A DNA stretch of 64,000 nt from Aspidapion aeneum (taxonomy: Eukaryota; Arthropoda; Insecta; Coleoptera; Brentidae): assembly GCA_963576565.1 (NCBI GenBank), contig OY755040.1:88217002-88281001 (forward strand). The letters run 5' to 3'. The notes below the pieces were generated by a model. That model was given only the letters and a program-made list of their open reading frames with translations. It was not told the DNA's origin and did no database searches. This document shows positions 1 through 11,334 of the stretch, piece by piece. The first letter of the stretch is position 1, and each line of letters begins with the position of its first letter. The position numbers and the translations under genes are program-made.

Positions 1-3000
1 AATCTATATTTGTCTTTTTTCTGACGTCTGCGGATAGTCTACAATTATTTATGAATCGCAAACTGCGGGCTAAAAGTAGTTGAATAGCGTAAAAATCGGA
101 TTTATTATTTAAAAGCGAATCTAAAAAATTTTCCGTTGTTCGGTCACAAGAAATCAGAGCAACATTTTTTCGTTCCTCAGTCTCTAAACTGTCATTTATT
201 TTGACTTGCGGGGTTTTTGTTGGCCATTTATCGAAAGATTCTTGTAAAAAACTAGGGGCGGCCCACCATAGGGGATGATTTAAAAGCTCACTCGGCGAGC
301 AGCCGCGGCTGGCTACATCGGCACTATTGAGAAATGTGGGGGTATATAACCAACATTCTGGATTAATATTATCTTGGATAAGACTAACACGATTTGCGAC
401 AAAAGTTTTCCATTTACTTGGATGGGATTTTATCCAGTGTAAAACAACCATTGCGTCCGAAAAAGCGTAAATATTATTTATTGTGAACCTTTTTATGAAT
501 ATATCATATGTGTATTTTAAGACCTCAGATAAAAGAGTAGCGGCTAGAAGTTCTATTCTCGGAATACTAACAAATTTTTTAAGTGGAGCGATGCGACTTT
601 TCGCAAGAACAAAATATATGTGATATTTAGCGTTTCGTAAGACACGTAAGTATATTACGCATGCGTACCCTCGTTCACTCGCATCACAAAACCCACAGAG
701 ATCGATGGATTCGGCGTTGGTGATGTCAATGTGGCGGGGTAAACTAAATTTTTCTAAAACTTGAAATTCAGATTGATAGAGTGTCCACTGACGAACTATT
801 TCTAAAGTAGGCGTGGCGTCCCAGGAAATACCAAGTAACCAAATTTGTTGAATCAAATATTTTAAAGTGAATGTTACTGGGGTAAGATAACCATGGGGGT
901 CATAGCAGCGTGCTAAAAATGAGAGAAGCGTCCTTTTAGTACAGCTTTGCTGATTAGGTAATATGTTAAATCGAAACTCGTCATAGGAAGGATGCCAGCA
1001 CAGGCCTAAGACCTCAGTGACGTCATCCGAATCGAGAGATAAAACTGCGGGGTTGACTAAGGAGGGATCTAAATGAGAGATCACTTCTGAGCAATTGCTA
1101 GACCATTTGTGTAATTTCAAGCCAGCGTTTCCTAATAACTCCGTAAGCTCATGCTGCAAATTTAACGCCTCTTGAACCGTTTTACATGAAGTAGTGACGT
1201 CATCAATATAGGTATCGTTAAGTATAACTTGAGCAGCGTGAGGGTAGTTATCATATTCGGATTCAGCTAAGTGCTGAAGGGTGCGTAAAGCGAGATATGG
1301 TGAACAGTTCACTCCGTAAGTGACAGTTCGTAGTTTAAAAACGGAAACTTTTTCATTAGGGTTAAACCGCCAAAATATTTTTTGGTATTTTTGATGATCA
1401 GGGTTGATATTTATACCACGATACATTTTTTGAATATCGCAGGTGAGCGTCACAGGGTTAAGGCGAAAATGTAATAATATTTGAATAATATCTTTTTGTA
1501 GTTTCGGACCCGATAATAACACTTGATTAAGCGAAATATGCGTAAAAGGGTCTGTAATACTCGCATTAAAAACTACCCTTGTCTTAGTAGTGATAGCTTC
1601 ATTTTTAACAACAGCGAAATGTGGAATAAAATAGCTGTCTGAATCGTCTTCTTTTTCTGAGTCATAGTCCATATGACCCAATTCCAAAGATTCATTCATA
1701 AATTTAGAATATTCACAATACAAGTTTTTATCGCGAAGCAGTTTTTTTTCTAAAGATAAGAAACGATTTAGCGCGACTTGTTTTATTCCAGGAAACTGCG
1801 GTGGATTGTCAAATGTGCGAAAGGGAAGGGAGACAGTATACCGGCCGTCTTGATTACGCGACACGCTCTGTTTAAAATAATTTTCACAAATTTCATCCTC
1901 TGGTTTCAAATGAGTTTTTTGGGGGACGCAGTCGGTTTCCCAAAATTTTGAAATTAATTGCGAAAGCGAGTCATTTTCATTTTGACAAAAAAGAGCATTA
2001 ATTGGCGGGGTAGAAATTAAGGGTTGATTTATTTGTCCCATCAAAATATAGCCGAAAATAGTTCCCATAGCAAAGGGATGATTTGGATCATCGCTAGCGA
2101 TTTTTTCACCCTGTATAATTAGTGGAAAGAGATCCATACCAATTAGTAAATTTACAGGCGAAGGGTTGTAAAAAGTGGGATCTGCTAAGGGTAAATTTTT
2201 TATAAAATGCCAATTTTCTGTATTTATTTTTACTGACGGTAAATCAGTACAAACCCTTTGCAAAATAATCGCTTGCGTAGACACAAAAATATCTGGTTTT
2301 TGAAAATTACAAATTTTAATAAATATCGATCCTAGATCAGAAGTAAGAGAGTTGCCTCCAACCCCCTGTATATTTGAACATAAGGGTTGTCTTGGAAGGC
2401 CCAATTGTTGCGCTAATTTTTGAGAACAAAAACTGTTTTGCGAACCGCTGTCTAAAACGGCTCTAACTGTTTGAAAGTGACCGCGGACATCTTGAATTTT
2501 TACTAGGATAGTTGACAATAAAACTTGCGATTGCGCAGAAATAAAACCACAATGCGTGGGGTTAGAACCTGAAGGAGTTGCGATTGGTACTTGTGAATTA
2601 GAAGACCTCGAAGTAAAATTGTTATTATTTTGAGTAGAGTAATTTTGAAGCGGACACCCAGTAGCCGGGGATCTAAAACTTTGCTGACTGGCCAAGTAAC
2701 CACGTGGTGAACGACTTGGAGATGCGTTGGGAGACATATTAGAGAGATTTTGTGAGAAATTCACGTTAGCATCAAAATGGGATCTATTTTGATTTTGAGA
2801 ATTAGCGCAATTATAATTTCGCTCAAAATGAATTAATGAGTGATGTCTTTGATTACTAGGGCAATAGCGACATGAGCGCAGACTTTGACAAGAATTTGTT
2901 GAATGTATTGAGCTTAAACAATTTAAACATAGTTTCTTATTTTTAGCGTAAGTATAGCGTTCGTAGGGAGATTTACCTTTAAATGCGTGACATAAATATA

Positions 3001-4042
3001 TTGAATGTGTGTTAGAATCACAAAAAGCGCATCTATCTTTAGAATGAGTATTTTCCGTACCAAGTAGCGTTTTTGTATAATAAGGCGAGGCGTTATTTTT
3101 ATAAAACTGTTTATTATTTTTAAATCTATTTTTAGATTGTAGCGAATAAAGCGAATTACATTGAGTTTCAAGGAAATTATAAATTTCTTGATATTTGGGC
3201 ATTTCATTAGACCTAGAATTAGCTAGTTCAAAGCGCGAAAGTAGTACCTCAGGCAATTTATCTAGTAAAATGTTGGCGAGCGGAAAACACCATTGATCAG
3301 TGTCGTAATTTAGAGTTTTTAAAGCCTCAATGTTTTCTGAAAAAACATCAAGCAGCGTGCGCAGCGTTTCTGGATTGTCGTCTTTGAGAGCGGGAAAATT
3401 ATACACGGAGCGCCAATAAGTTTGAGCCGATAAGCGGGGGTTATGATAGCGTTTTAGAAGCGTATTGTAAGCGATTATATAATTAGCGTCGGTTATTTGT
3501 AAATGTTTAACTACGTTTAAAGGCGGTCCTTTGAGGTAGGACAGTAACAAATTAAATTTAGCGTTTGTAGGAATACTAGGATTATTGTGTACAGAACTAT
3601 TGTACATATCTAGAAAGGTTGGAAACTTAGTGATGTCACCATGAAATTCGACAATGCGCAGTCTTGGCATTAAAGACGCCATAAAGCGGTCTGGATCAGA
3701 AGAGTTTGAAATTTGCGTTAAGTTTTGAGGTTGAGGAGCTTCAATTTTCACCTCAAATAGTTGTTTTTGAATTCTTTTAATATCATAGAAGCTGTCGTCA
3801 AACTCAGTAAGGCGTTCATTTTCTTCTTCCAGTCTCTCCGGACTTGCCGAATAAGCCTCTATTATTTGATTTTGATAAATAAAAAATGTTTCTTTCATTT
3901 CATCAAGGTCGATAAGTCGAACCTGTAAACACGGTTTTTTTGTATCATCCGTTAGGCAAGCATTAGCTAAGTTATGAAGAGTATTAAGGCGATTATGTTG
4001 CACATTACGGAGTGCTTCTAACTTCTTAAGTTGCGTACTCAT
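1..4042 (-). CDS. BEL/Pao gag-pol polyprotein, 3' end cut by window edge
   Basis: Retrotransposon polyprotein giving particle protein, protease, reverse transcriptase and RNase H. The ATG is at 4042-4040. Frame checks at both ends agree over about 1,347 codons, and I found no stop while reading through. Domains by rough residue: DUF1759-like gag near 127 (LRIVEFHGD), Cys/His zinc motifs 337-400 (CAFC, CLNC, CRYC), aspartic protease near 530 (LDSGS), RT from about 820 with YIDDV near 945, RNase H/A17 region near 1117 (GFCDASERGY) and 1192 (YAFSD). The frame runs off the window before the integrase. It has no terminating stop here, so a simple ORF scan misses it. Family knowledge: complete BEL polyproteins are about 1,700-1,900 aa. 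Possibly still functional, but the integrase part cannot be judged. Confidence 0.88.
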   Translation of the reverse strand, partial: MSTQLKKLEALRNVQHNRLNTLHNLANACLTDDTKKPCLQVRLIDLDEMKETFFIYQNQIIEAYSASPERLEEENERLTEFDDSFYDIKRIQKQLFEVKIEAPQPQNLTQISNSSDPDRFMASLMPRLRIVEFHGDITKFPTFLDMYNSSVHNNPSIPTNAKFNLLLSYLKGPPLNVVKHLQITDANYIIAYNTLLKRYHNPRLSAQTYWRSVYNFPALKDDNPETLRTLLDVFSENIEALKTLNYDTDQWCFPLANILLDKLPEVLLSRFELANSRSNEMPKYQEIYNFLETQCNSLYSLQSKNRFKNNKQFYKNNASPYYTKTLLGTENTHSKDRCAFCDSNTHSIYLCHAFKGKSPYERYTYAKNKKLCLNCLSSIHSTNSCQSLRSCRYCPSNQRHHSLIHFERNYNCANSQNQNRSHFDANVNFSQNLSNMSPNASPSRSPRGYLASQQSFRSPATGCPLQNYSTQNNNNFTSRSSNSQVPIATPSGSNPTHCGFISAQSQVLLSTILVKIQDVRGHFQTVRAVLDSGSQNSFCSQKLAQQLGLPRQPLCSNIQGVGGNSLTSDLGSIFIKICNFQKPDIFVSTQAIILQRVCTDLPSVKINTENWHFIKNLPLADPTFYNPSPVNLLIGMDLFPLIIQGEKIASDDPNHPFAMGTIFGYILMGQINQPLISTPPINALFCQNENDSLSQLISKFWETDCVPQKTHLKPEDEICENYFKQSVSRNQDGRYTVSLPFRTFDNPPQFPGIKQVALNRFLSLEKKLLRDKNLYCEYSKFMNESLELGHMDYDSEKEDDSDSYFIPHFAVVKNEAITTKTRVVFNASITDPFTHISLNQVLLSGPKLQKDIIQILLHFRLNPVTLTCDIQKMYRGININPDHQKYQKIFWRFNPNEKVSVFKLRTVTYGVNCSPYLALRTLQHLAESEYDNYPHAAQVILNDTYIDDVTTSCKTVQEALNLQHELTELLGNAGLKLHKWSSNCSEVISHLDPSLVNPAVLSLDSDDVTEVLGLCWHPSYDEFRFNILPNQQSCTKRTLLSFLARCYDPHGYLTPVTFTLKYLIQQIWLLGISWDATPTLEIVRQWTLYQSEFQVLEKFSLPRHIDITNAESIDLCGFCDASERGYACVIYLRVLRNAKYHIYFVLAKSRIAPLKKFVSIPRIELLAATLLSEVLKYTYDIFIKRFTINNIYAFSDAMVVLHWIKSHPSKWKTFVANRVSLIQDNINPECWLYTPTFLNSADVASRGCSPSELLNHPLWWAAPSFLQESFDKWPTKTPQVKINDSLETEERKNVALISCDRTTENFLDSLLNNKSDFYAIQLLLARSLRFINNCRLSADVRKKTNID

Positions 4043-4390
4043 TGTAATGTTTTTAAAAAACTCCGTTAAAACAGGTGAACGATTAGTTTCCGAAATTTTT
4101 AATATTTAAAAATTAAAAGCGTTTAAAAAGAAAAGAGAATAGGCGATAAAAAATGTAAACAAGTCTCATTTACCTCTCTAATATCTTTGTGTTGGAAACT
4201 TTTCCTACGTGCAGGTGACGCCAAGCCAAAAAGAGGTAGGAAATGCGCGAAAACAATGCGCGTTCGGTACTTTTTTACTTGTTATTTTTACTGCGAGCAC
4301 AGCAAAAAGAGCAAGGTCAGCGTATTTATTAAAAATTTTTATATTTAACAAAATGCGATTTAGACTTTAATTTTTCCCGGGGTCCTGTTA

Positions 4391-4410
4391 TCAGGCTCGA
4401 ACCTGGACCA
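4391..4410 (-). other. BEL-1 primer binding site candidate (tRNA-Tyr-like)
   Basis: On the minus strand this reads TGGTCCAGGTTCGAGCC. It begins with the obligatory TGG. It equals the complement of a tRNA-Tyr 3' end (TGGTCC then TTCGAGCC) apart from three extra bases, AGG. It sits between the gag leader and the putative 5' LTR, as expected. BEL-2 also has a tRNA-Tyr-like site. The three-base insertion makes the call tentative. Confidence 0.5.
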
Positions 4411-5071
4411 AATGGTGAGGTCAGGCCTTCTGTAGAAAATAAAATATACCGAAGGACCACTCGAGATAGCTCGAGAAAACGTGGGGGACTTAAGAGGGAC
4501 TGTATCTTTCCACAGGGCTCCAACAGGAAAAAAAGAGCCTAAAAACTTAAATACTAAAAAAAAGCGTAGCAATGAAAAATTATCAAGAAACGACTTACCC
4601 TTAGATGTCTTTTGTAGCTACTTGGCTGGCCAGCCCGATTATACGCGAAGTACCAGACTCTCCATTGTTCTATAGTTCAAAATGTTCCAAACACTAATAT
4701 CTAATAAACTAAAGCGTAAAATTAATAGTTTCCACAATTTTAATATAAAATAATAGCGGTGCGGTGACTTTAGTTGCACGTGGCGCGTGGTTGAGTTGTT
4801 CGCTCAGACAATCGGCGTTTTCGTCTGCTAGGCCGAATTTAGCCGCTTATCTCAAATCCTTCATTGCTGGGAGAAGCGCGCGAAGTTTAAATTTAAAATA
4901 TGGAAAGATATAGCGTAAAGTAAATCAAAATAATATTCTAAAAACGCTTGTAAGCGTAGAAAATGTAACCCAAAAATATTTTAAAACTAAGAGAGATAGC
5001 TTCTCGAATTTTAAGTGAAAATTAGAGAATATAATTATTTACAAAAATAAAAACAAGTTGGGAAACTTGTT

Positions 5072-5073
<2 letters not shown>
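4411..5073 (-). repeat. BEL-1 5' LTR (probable)
   Basis: About 663 bp between the primer site and the (TA)n tract. On the minus strand it starts TGAACAAG and ends at the primer site, a length close to the BEL-2 LTRs (694-723 bp). Only one copy is in the window, so no LTR pair confirms the limits. A short antisense ORF at 4481-4675 has no recognisable product. Confidence 0.5.

Positions 5074-5148
<75 letters not shown>
5074..5148. repeat. (TA)n microsatellite
   Basis: Uninterrupted TA dinucleotide tract. It lies between the BEL-1 LTR and the first end of the foldback MITE, and is probably target sequence for both. Confidence 0.95.
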
Positions 5149-6100
<952 letters not shown>

Positions 6101-6536
6101 TGTTACGGGTTCTCCACAACAATTAAAAACTCGCAAATGTCAAAAACAATACGTCAATTTATTTCGACAAATTATGTACAAAAACACGCACTTAAACTTA
6201 CTAATAACTTGCTAATAATTCACTACTTCAATACGTCTATTAACTTCGCGTTAACATCTAGCGATCACTACCATTGGTTATGTCTGACTACCCGATGCAC
6301 GACGTCCGGCCCTATATATATAAGGGTCTGCCTACTATTCGAGAATTTTCCATCCTTGTTCGATTCAGGATTATTCCACCCTTTTCTAGAACACGGACCG
6401 TTCGCATACCAGTTTGTCACAGATAACGCAACTAAAACCTAGATTAAGAATACAACCATAAAATACGGCAAAATAATACTACACTAAACCTAAATAAATT
6501 CTAACTATAAAATTTAAATAACTTAAATTTGTAACA
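6101..6536 (-). repeat. Gypsy-A 3' LTR
   Basis: 436 bp, TG...CA ended, and near-identical to 29622-30055. It contains the usual short direct differences (for example TATATATA against TATATA near 6313). As the 3' copy it would supply the polyadenylation region. Confidence 0.93.
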
Positions 6537-6552
6537 CTATTCTCTTCTTCAG
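6537..6552 (-). other. Gypsy-A polypurine tract
   Basis: On the minus strand GAAGAAGAGAATAG directly precedes the 3' LTR. This purine run is the expected primer for plus-strand DNA synthesis. It overlaps the last pol codon (TGA at 6551-6549). Confidence 0.75.
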
Positions 6553-9500
6553 GTTTGATCGTCTCGATCAAAATTTCCCAGGTAAGGTTTTAGTCTGTCT
6601 AGATGAACAACTTTCATCTTGGACTTCGGGCTTCTCTGGATTCGGTAGACTACATCATTAATTCTCTTAACAACTTTATAAGGCCCTTCCCATGGTGGTG
6701 TCAACTTAGGTGATCTTCCTTTCTTGCGTTAAGGATTGTATAGCCAGACTTGATCATTCTCTTTGAACCCTGAAGAGTTTGCTTTCAGGTCATATCTCGC
6801 TTTCATGCGGTCACTGGCTATTTCTATTTGCTCTCTAACCACTTCATGGATATCGTGCAGCTTTTGCCTTAAACGTTCGACATAGTCATTAACCTCTAAG
6901 TGTTCTTCTTCAGGTGAACCAAACATGATATCACATGGTAAACGCAGTTCTCTACCAAACAGGATACTAGATGGAGTAGCTCCTGGAATATATTGGTCCC
7001 AATCTGTTTGGTGCTCATCAACAACTTTGCAAAGATGTTCTTCTATTGTTTTATTAAATCTTTCAATCATGCCATCTGACTGCGGATGTAAAGCAGTAGT
7101 CCGTGTTTTATGTATTCCTAAAAGGTCACAGAGATTCTGGAAGAGCTTTGATTCAAAGTTTCTTCCTTGATCTGAATGTAGTTCCAAAGGAATGCCAAAT
7201 CGGCTGAAAACATCATTTACCAGAACTTCTGCAACTGTAGCGGCCTCTTGGTTAGGCAAAGCAAAAACTTCTGGCCATTTGCTAAAGTAATCCATGACAA
7301 CAAGGATGTATTTGTTGCCCTTTTTAGTTTCTGGAAATGGTCCGGCCACATCAATAGCAATGCGTTCGAATGGCATACCTACGTCATATTGCTTCATTTA
7401 ACCTCTGGACCTTGTTTTGGGACCTTGGCTGGCTGCACAAGATGAACATCGGCGCCACCAGTTTTTCACATCTTGAAAGTAATTGACCCAATAAAATCGG
7501 TTTATGCCTAGGTGCGCGCCTGATTTTCCACCATGGCATTCGGCCATTATATTGTCTACCATGCTCCTAGGAACCACTACTTGATTAATCACAGTAAGGC
7601 CATCGGCACTTTCCCAGGCACGTTTAAGGATGTTTTCTTCTACTATCAGTGAATCCCATTGTGCCCACAGTCATTTGAATATCACTCCTTGGTTTGCGAT
7701 ATCTTGCCATGATGGTCGTGGCTTGTTCTCTTCTTTCAATCGCAAGATAGGTCCTACATCTTTGTCGTTAAGTTGTGTGATTCTAATCGAAACCGACGTC
7801 CATTCTTCATCTGGTTCTAACTTTATCTGGCGCACGTAGGTAATTCCTTCTTTCTGATCAATTTTCCTGCAATGTTTACAATCCTCAGGGCAAGCTCTTC
7901 TGGACAATGCATCCGCATTATTATGCACCCTTCCCGCTGGATGCTTAATTTGATAATGGTATTGTTGTAGCTTTTCTATCCATCTCGCGACTTGCCCCTC
8001 AGGTTGTTTCATTTTCATGAGCCACTGTAACGCAGCATGATCCGTTCTAATCAGAAACTCTTGTCCATAGAGATATTTGTGAAAGTGATCTACGGATTCA
8101 ATGATGGCTAGGAGCTCCTTTCTGGTAACACAATAATTTCTCTGTAGTTTGGATAGCTTTTTGCTGAAAAATTCGATGACCCGTTCTTCTCCATCTTGTA
8201 CTTGGGAGAGTACTGCTCCTATGCCATCGTTGCTCGCATCAGTATCTAATATGAATTTACCTTTGGGGATGGGATATGCAAGAATCGGACTAGAAGATAA
8301 TGCTGCTTTTAGTCTTCTAAATGCTTGGTCACATTCGGAATTCCATTTGTAAGAAGCTTTATCTTCTGTAAGTCTATGTAATGGAGACGCTATTTTGGCG
8401 AATCCTTCTACAAATCGTCTGTAGTATGTACACAGGCCCAAAAAGCTTCTCAATTTATGTTTGTCACAAGGTTGACGCCAGTCTTTTATTGCTTGCAACT
8501 TCTTTTCGTCGGTATGGAAACGACGTGACCCAGGAACTCAACTTTTTCTTGGAATAGAAAACATTTCTTTGAGTTTAATTTAAGACTTGCGTTCCTGATT
8601 CTTGAAAATACTTCTCGTAAATTGTCTAGATGATCTTGAAATGATTTCCCCATTACTATGACATGATCCAAATAGACTAGGCAGGTTTTCCAAGTAAGGC
8701 CTCGTAGAACGACTTCCATTAGTCTTTCAAATGTAGCTGGGGCATTGCATAGGCCAAATGGCATCACATTAAACTGATCTTATCCTTTTCAAAGATTCCT
8801 ACTTGCCAATATCCACTTTTTAGGTCAAGAGTAGAAAACCAACATGATCCTGCCAATGTTGTTAATGTGTCGTCTATTCTTGGCAGTGGGTAACTATCTT
8901 TCTTGGTTACATCGTTAAGTTTTCTGTAGTTGACGCAAAATCTAGTACCTCCATCCTTTTTAGTGACCAACACCACAGGAGATGACCAAGGACTTGACAA
9001 CTCTTCAATAACCCCGTCACTGAGCATTTTAGTAATGAGATTGTGAACTTCTTCTTGTTTGGCCATTGGTAGTCTTCTTGGGGGCTGTCTTATTGGTTGG
9101 GCATCGCCAGTGTTGATAGCATGTTGAATAAGGTTTGTGCGTCCCGAACTACTTTTAGTTTCGAAGATATTACTTTGTTCTTCTATAAACTCTCTCGCTT
9201 TACGAAATTCTTCTTGAGTGAGATGTTGCCAAGTTGACTGAAATTGCTGAAGTACCTCCGTTGGTAACTTACTTTTATCCTCCGAATGCTACCACCTCCG
9301 CCCTATTAATTTTGACACTATTTGGGAAAATATTGGCGACTCTAATCGGGATGTCTTTATCGGTTTTAACTAGTGACTTTGCAACGAGATTGGTGTTGGG
9401 TTCGGTGTTGGGTGTGTTCTGTTGGCTTATGAGTCCGACGCAGCTTGATGTTTTACTTTCTAGCCTCCCAAAAATTATGGTCTCACTGTTACCGACAAGT

Positions 9501-10256
9501 CTTGTTGTGCATACTGCCACCACCTTTATTGGTTCTTTATTGATGAGACTATTTGACAAAATGAACTCGTTCCCAAATCTTAGGGTATTAAGTTTATTAT
9601 CAAACGCAAATCCATGTTTACTTATCAGGTCCATTCCCAAATTAAATTCGTCTTCTATGTCTGCAACTAATACCGAGTGGCGAATCTTCAACCTCCCCAG
9701 CTGTAGGTCTATGTCTGTCTGTCCCAACACGTCCGCGGATTCTCCAGTCACAGTCTTAAGTGTTATTTTCTCTCCTGTTGGTCGAATTTTATATCTCATT
9801 GCAATTTTGGACTTAAGCAATGATATGGCTGCACCGGTGTCTACTGTGATCTTAACCTGTCTTCCATTTATAAGTCCGTCGATGTTGAGGCTGTCAGCAG
9901 TATGTTTTAAGCTCTTAATAGAGTAAATTTTGGGGGCTACCTTTCCATTAATTAACACCCGCCCTTCCGCGTTATCTAGTTTTAGTTCCTCCTGATTTCT
10001 TTTTCCGTACTCGTTCCCGCTAGATGGAAGGCGAGACTTTATTTGGAAACGACAATAGCGTTGGATATGCCCTATACGTCCGCATCTAACACTTTCCATT
10101 TGGAGGGGATCGTCTACTTTCTTTCAAATAGTCAATCTTCTCTGTCAGTTATTGAAGAATTTGACTTAGCGTCTTTAAGGGAACCTTTTGTTTAGTGCAC
10201 GTTTCTTCACCCTCCTGTATTGAAACAGCTCTTACTTTTGGCCTGGACATATTATT
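6549..10256 (-). pseudogene. Gypsy-A pol (protease, RT, RNase H, integrase), broken
   Basis: Minus-strand order: a remnant zinc knuckle near 10085, protease near 9840 (DTGAAISLL), RT 9000-8500, RNase H near 8245 (DTDASNDG), integrase HHCC near 7545-7440 and catalytic D, D, E near 7350 (AIDVAGP), 7175 (HSDQG) and 7065 (MIERF), then a GPY-type C-terminus to the TGA at 6549. Breaks: stops at 7398 and 7671 (probably TGG to TGA) and just after 6729; frameshifts near 8510, 8778 (with loss of several RT residues), 9278 and 10085. The RT catalytic box reads YLDH instead of YLDD. A few residues are missing inside the integrase zinc region. Non-functional. Confidence 0.92.
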
Positions 10257-11163
10257 TTAGCGTTCTCGACGAAGTAACTTTGCTAAGTCTGTGGCTCGCA
10301 AGCCGTTAATAAAGCGATCTACCGTGAAGGGATCTCTGTAATTTTCTGGCATTTCTGGGTAAGCCAAGTACATCAGCCTCCTGATATCCGCTTCATACTC
10401 TTGTAATGACTCCCCTGCTCTTTGTTGACGAATATTTAATTCTGACCAATGCAAATTTCGTAAATGTTCATTTCCATATCTTCTTTCTAAAGCTGCCACT
10501 AAAGCATTGTAACTCTGTTTTTGTTCCGCTGGAATAGACCGTAAAAGTCCAAGAGCAGGTTCTCGTAGAGCTACTAACAAAGCTCTAGCTTTTTCGTCCT
10601 TATCCCAACCATTTGCAGCGGCGGCAGCTTCAAATTGTTGTTTGTAGGTGGACCAGGAAGACGTACCATCGTAATTTGGAGGCTTAATGTTTTGGTTGGA
10701 ATTCACAACATAGCCCTGAGCTTTTATTTTGTTGTGTTCTTTCTGAAGCTGTATAAGCTGCTTTGCTACGTCCTGGAATTTTTCTTCCACTGTTTGAAAA
10801 ACTGTTCTTTCACATTTTGTAGCTTGATCTCCACTTTTTCTTCAACATTCTGCAATTTATCTTGTACGGTTTCTTCTACATTCTGCAATTGGTTTTGTAC
10901 CTTTTTTTCTACATTCTGCATTCTTTGAGTTATTTCTTCCTTAAGATCTTCAGTTGCTGCTTTGAACTCTTCTCTCAGCTGTTCGGAGTTGCTCTTTATC
11001 TGATCGAAGTTTTCTTGCATGCCTTCTAATGTATGTCTCATATCGTTCTGGTTTTGTTCGATGGTCTGTCTCATATCATTCTGATTTTGTTCAATAGTGT
11101 GTTTCATGTCGTCCATGGTGTGTTTCATATCGCCTGGTAGGTCATTTTAGTTAAATCTTCCAT
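10257..11163 (-). pseudogene. Gypsy-A gag with coiled-coil N-terminus, broken
   Basis: Starts at the ATG at 11163-11161. The N-terminal half is a string of related heptad-like segments (MKHTI, EQNQNDM, QNVEEKV repeats), a predicted coiled coil encoded by imperfect tandem repeats. The second half (10790-10257) resembles a Gypsy capsid (region with WSELNIRQQRAGESLQEYE). One-base frameshifts lie near 11140 and 10780, and a TAA at 10259-10257 ends the frame. An in-frame ATG six bases later (10250) may be the continuation of gag. Family assignment is good; exact gag end is unclear. Confidence 0.85.
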
Positions 11164-11334
11164 CTTGGCCGATCTTTCTCTAGTAAGCATCAACTTCGTG
11201 ATAAATCACTTAAAACGTGTATTTTAGGGCTACAAAGCGAATGTCGAAGTCGGTTTTTCAATATCTCTTCCAATTCTTAAATAGAACCTAATGGAATGTT
11301 CTGGAATATACTGGTAAATGCTAACTCTTTGTGC
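11164..11334 (-). other. Gypsy-A 5' leader, gag-proximal piece
   Basis: Untranslated sequence with one copy of a roughly 110-bp motif (CGAAGTCGG ... TAGAATG-like). Further diverged copies occur at 29120-29400, beyond Gypsy-B. That match is what joins the two halves of the leader. Confidence 0.8.

Larger units (their letters stand above)
1..5073 (-). mobile_element. BEL-1: BEL/Pao LTR retrotransposon, 5' part only
   Basis: Seen: a minus-strand BEL-type gag-pol frame (1-4042), a leader (4043-4390), a tRNA-like primer site ending at 4410 and a probable 5' LTR (4411-5073) that abuts a (TA)n tract. The integrase and 3' LTR lie beyond the left edge. Inferred: the element inserted into the microsatellite, so its target duplication would be hidden in TA repeats. 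Order and motifs match BEL-2 further right, and both elements lie in the same orientation. Confidence 0.85.

Noticed and set aside
4391..4410. A tRNA gene (GGCTCGAACCTGGACCA looks like a tRNA 3' end)
   Set aside because: No acceptor, D or anticodon arms upstream, and CCA is not normally encoded in animal tRNA genes; the position fits a primer binding site.
9234..9926. 230-codon plus-strand frame
   Set aside because: It lies antisense to the Gypsy-A protease region, whose minus-strand frame has clear motifs.
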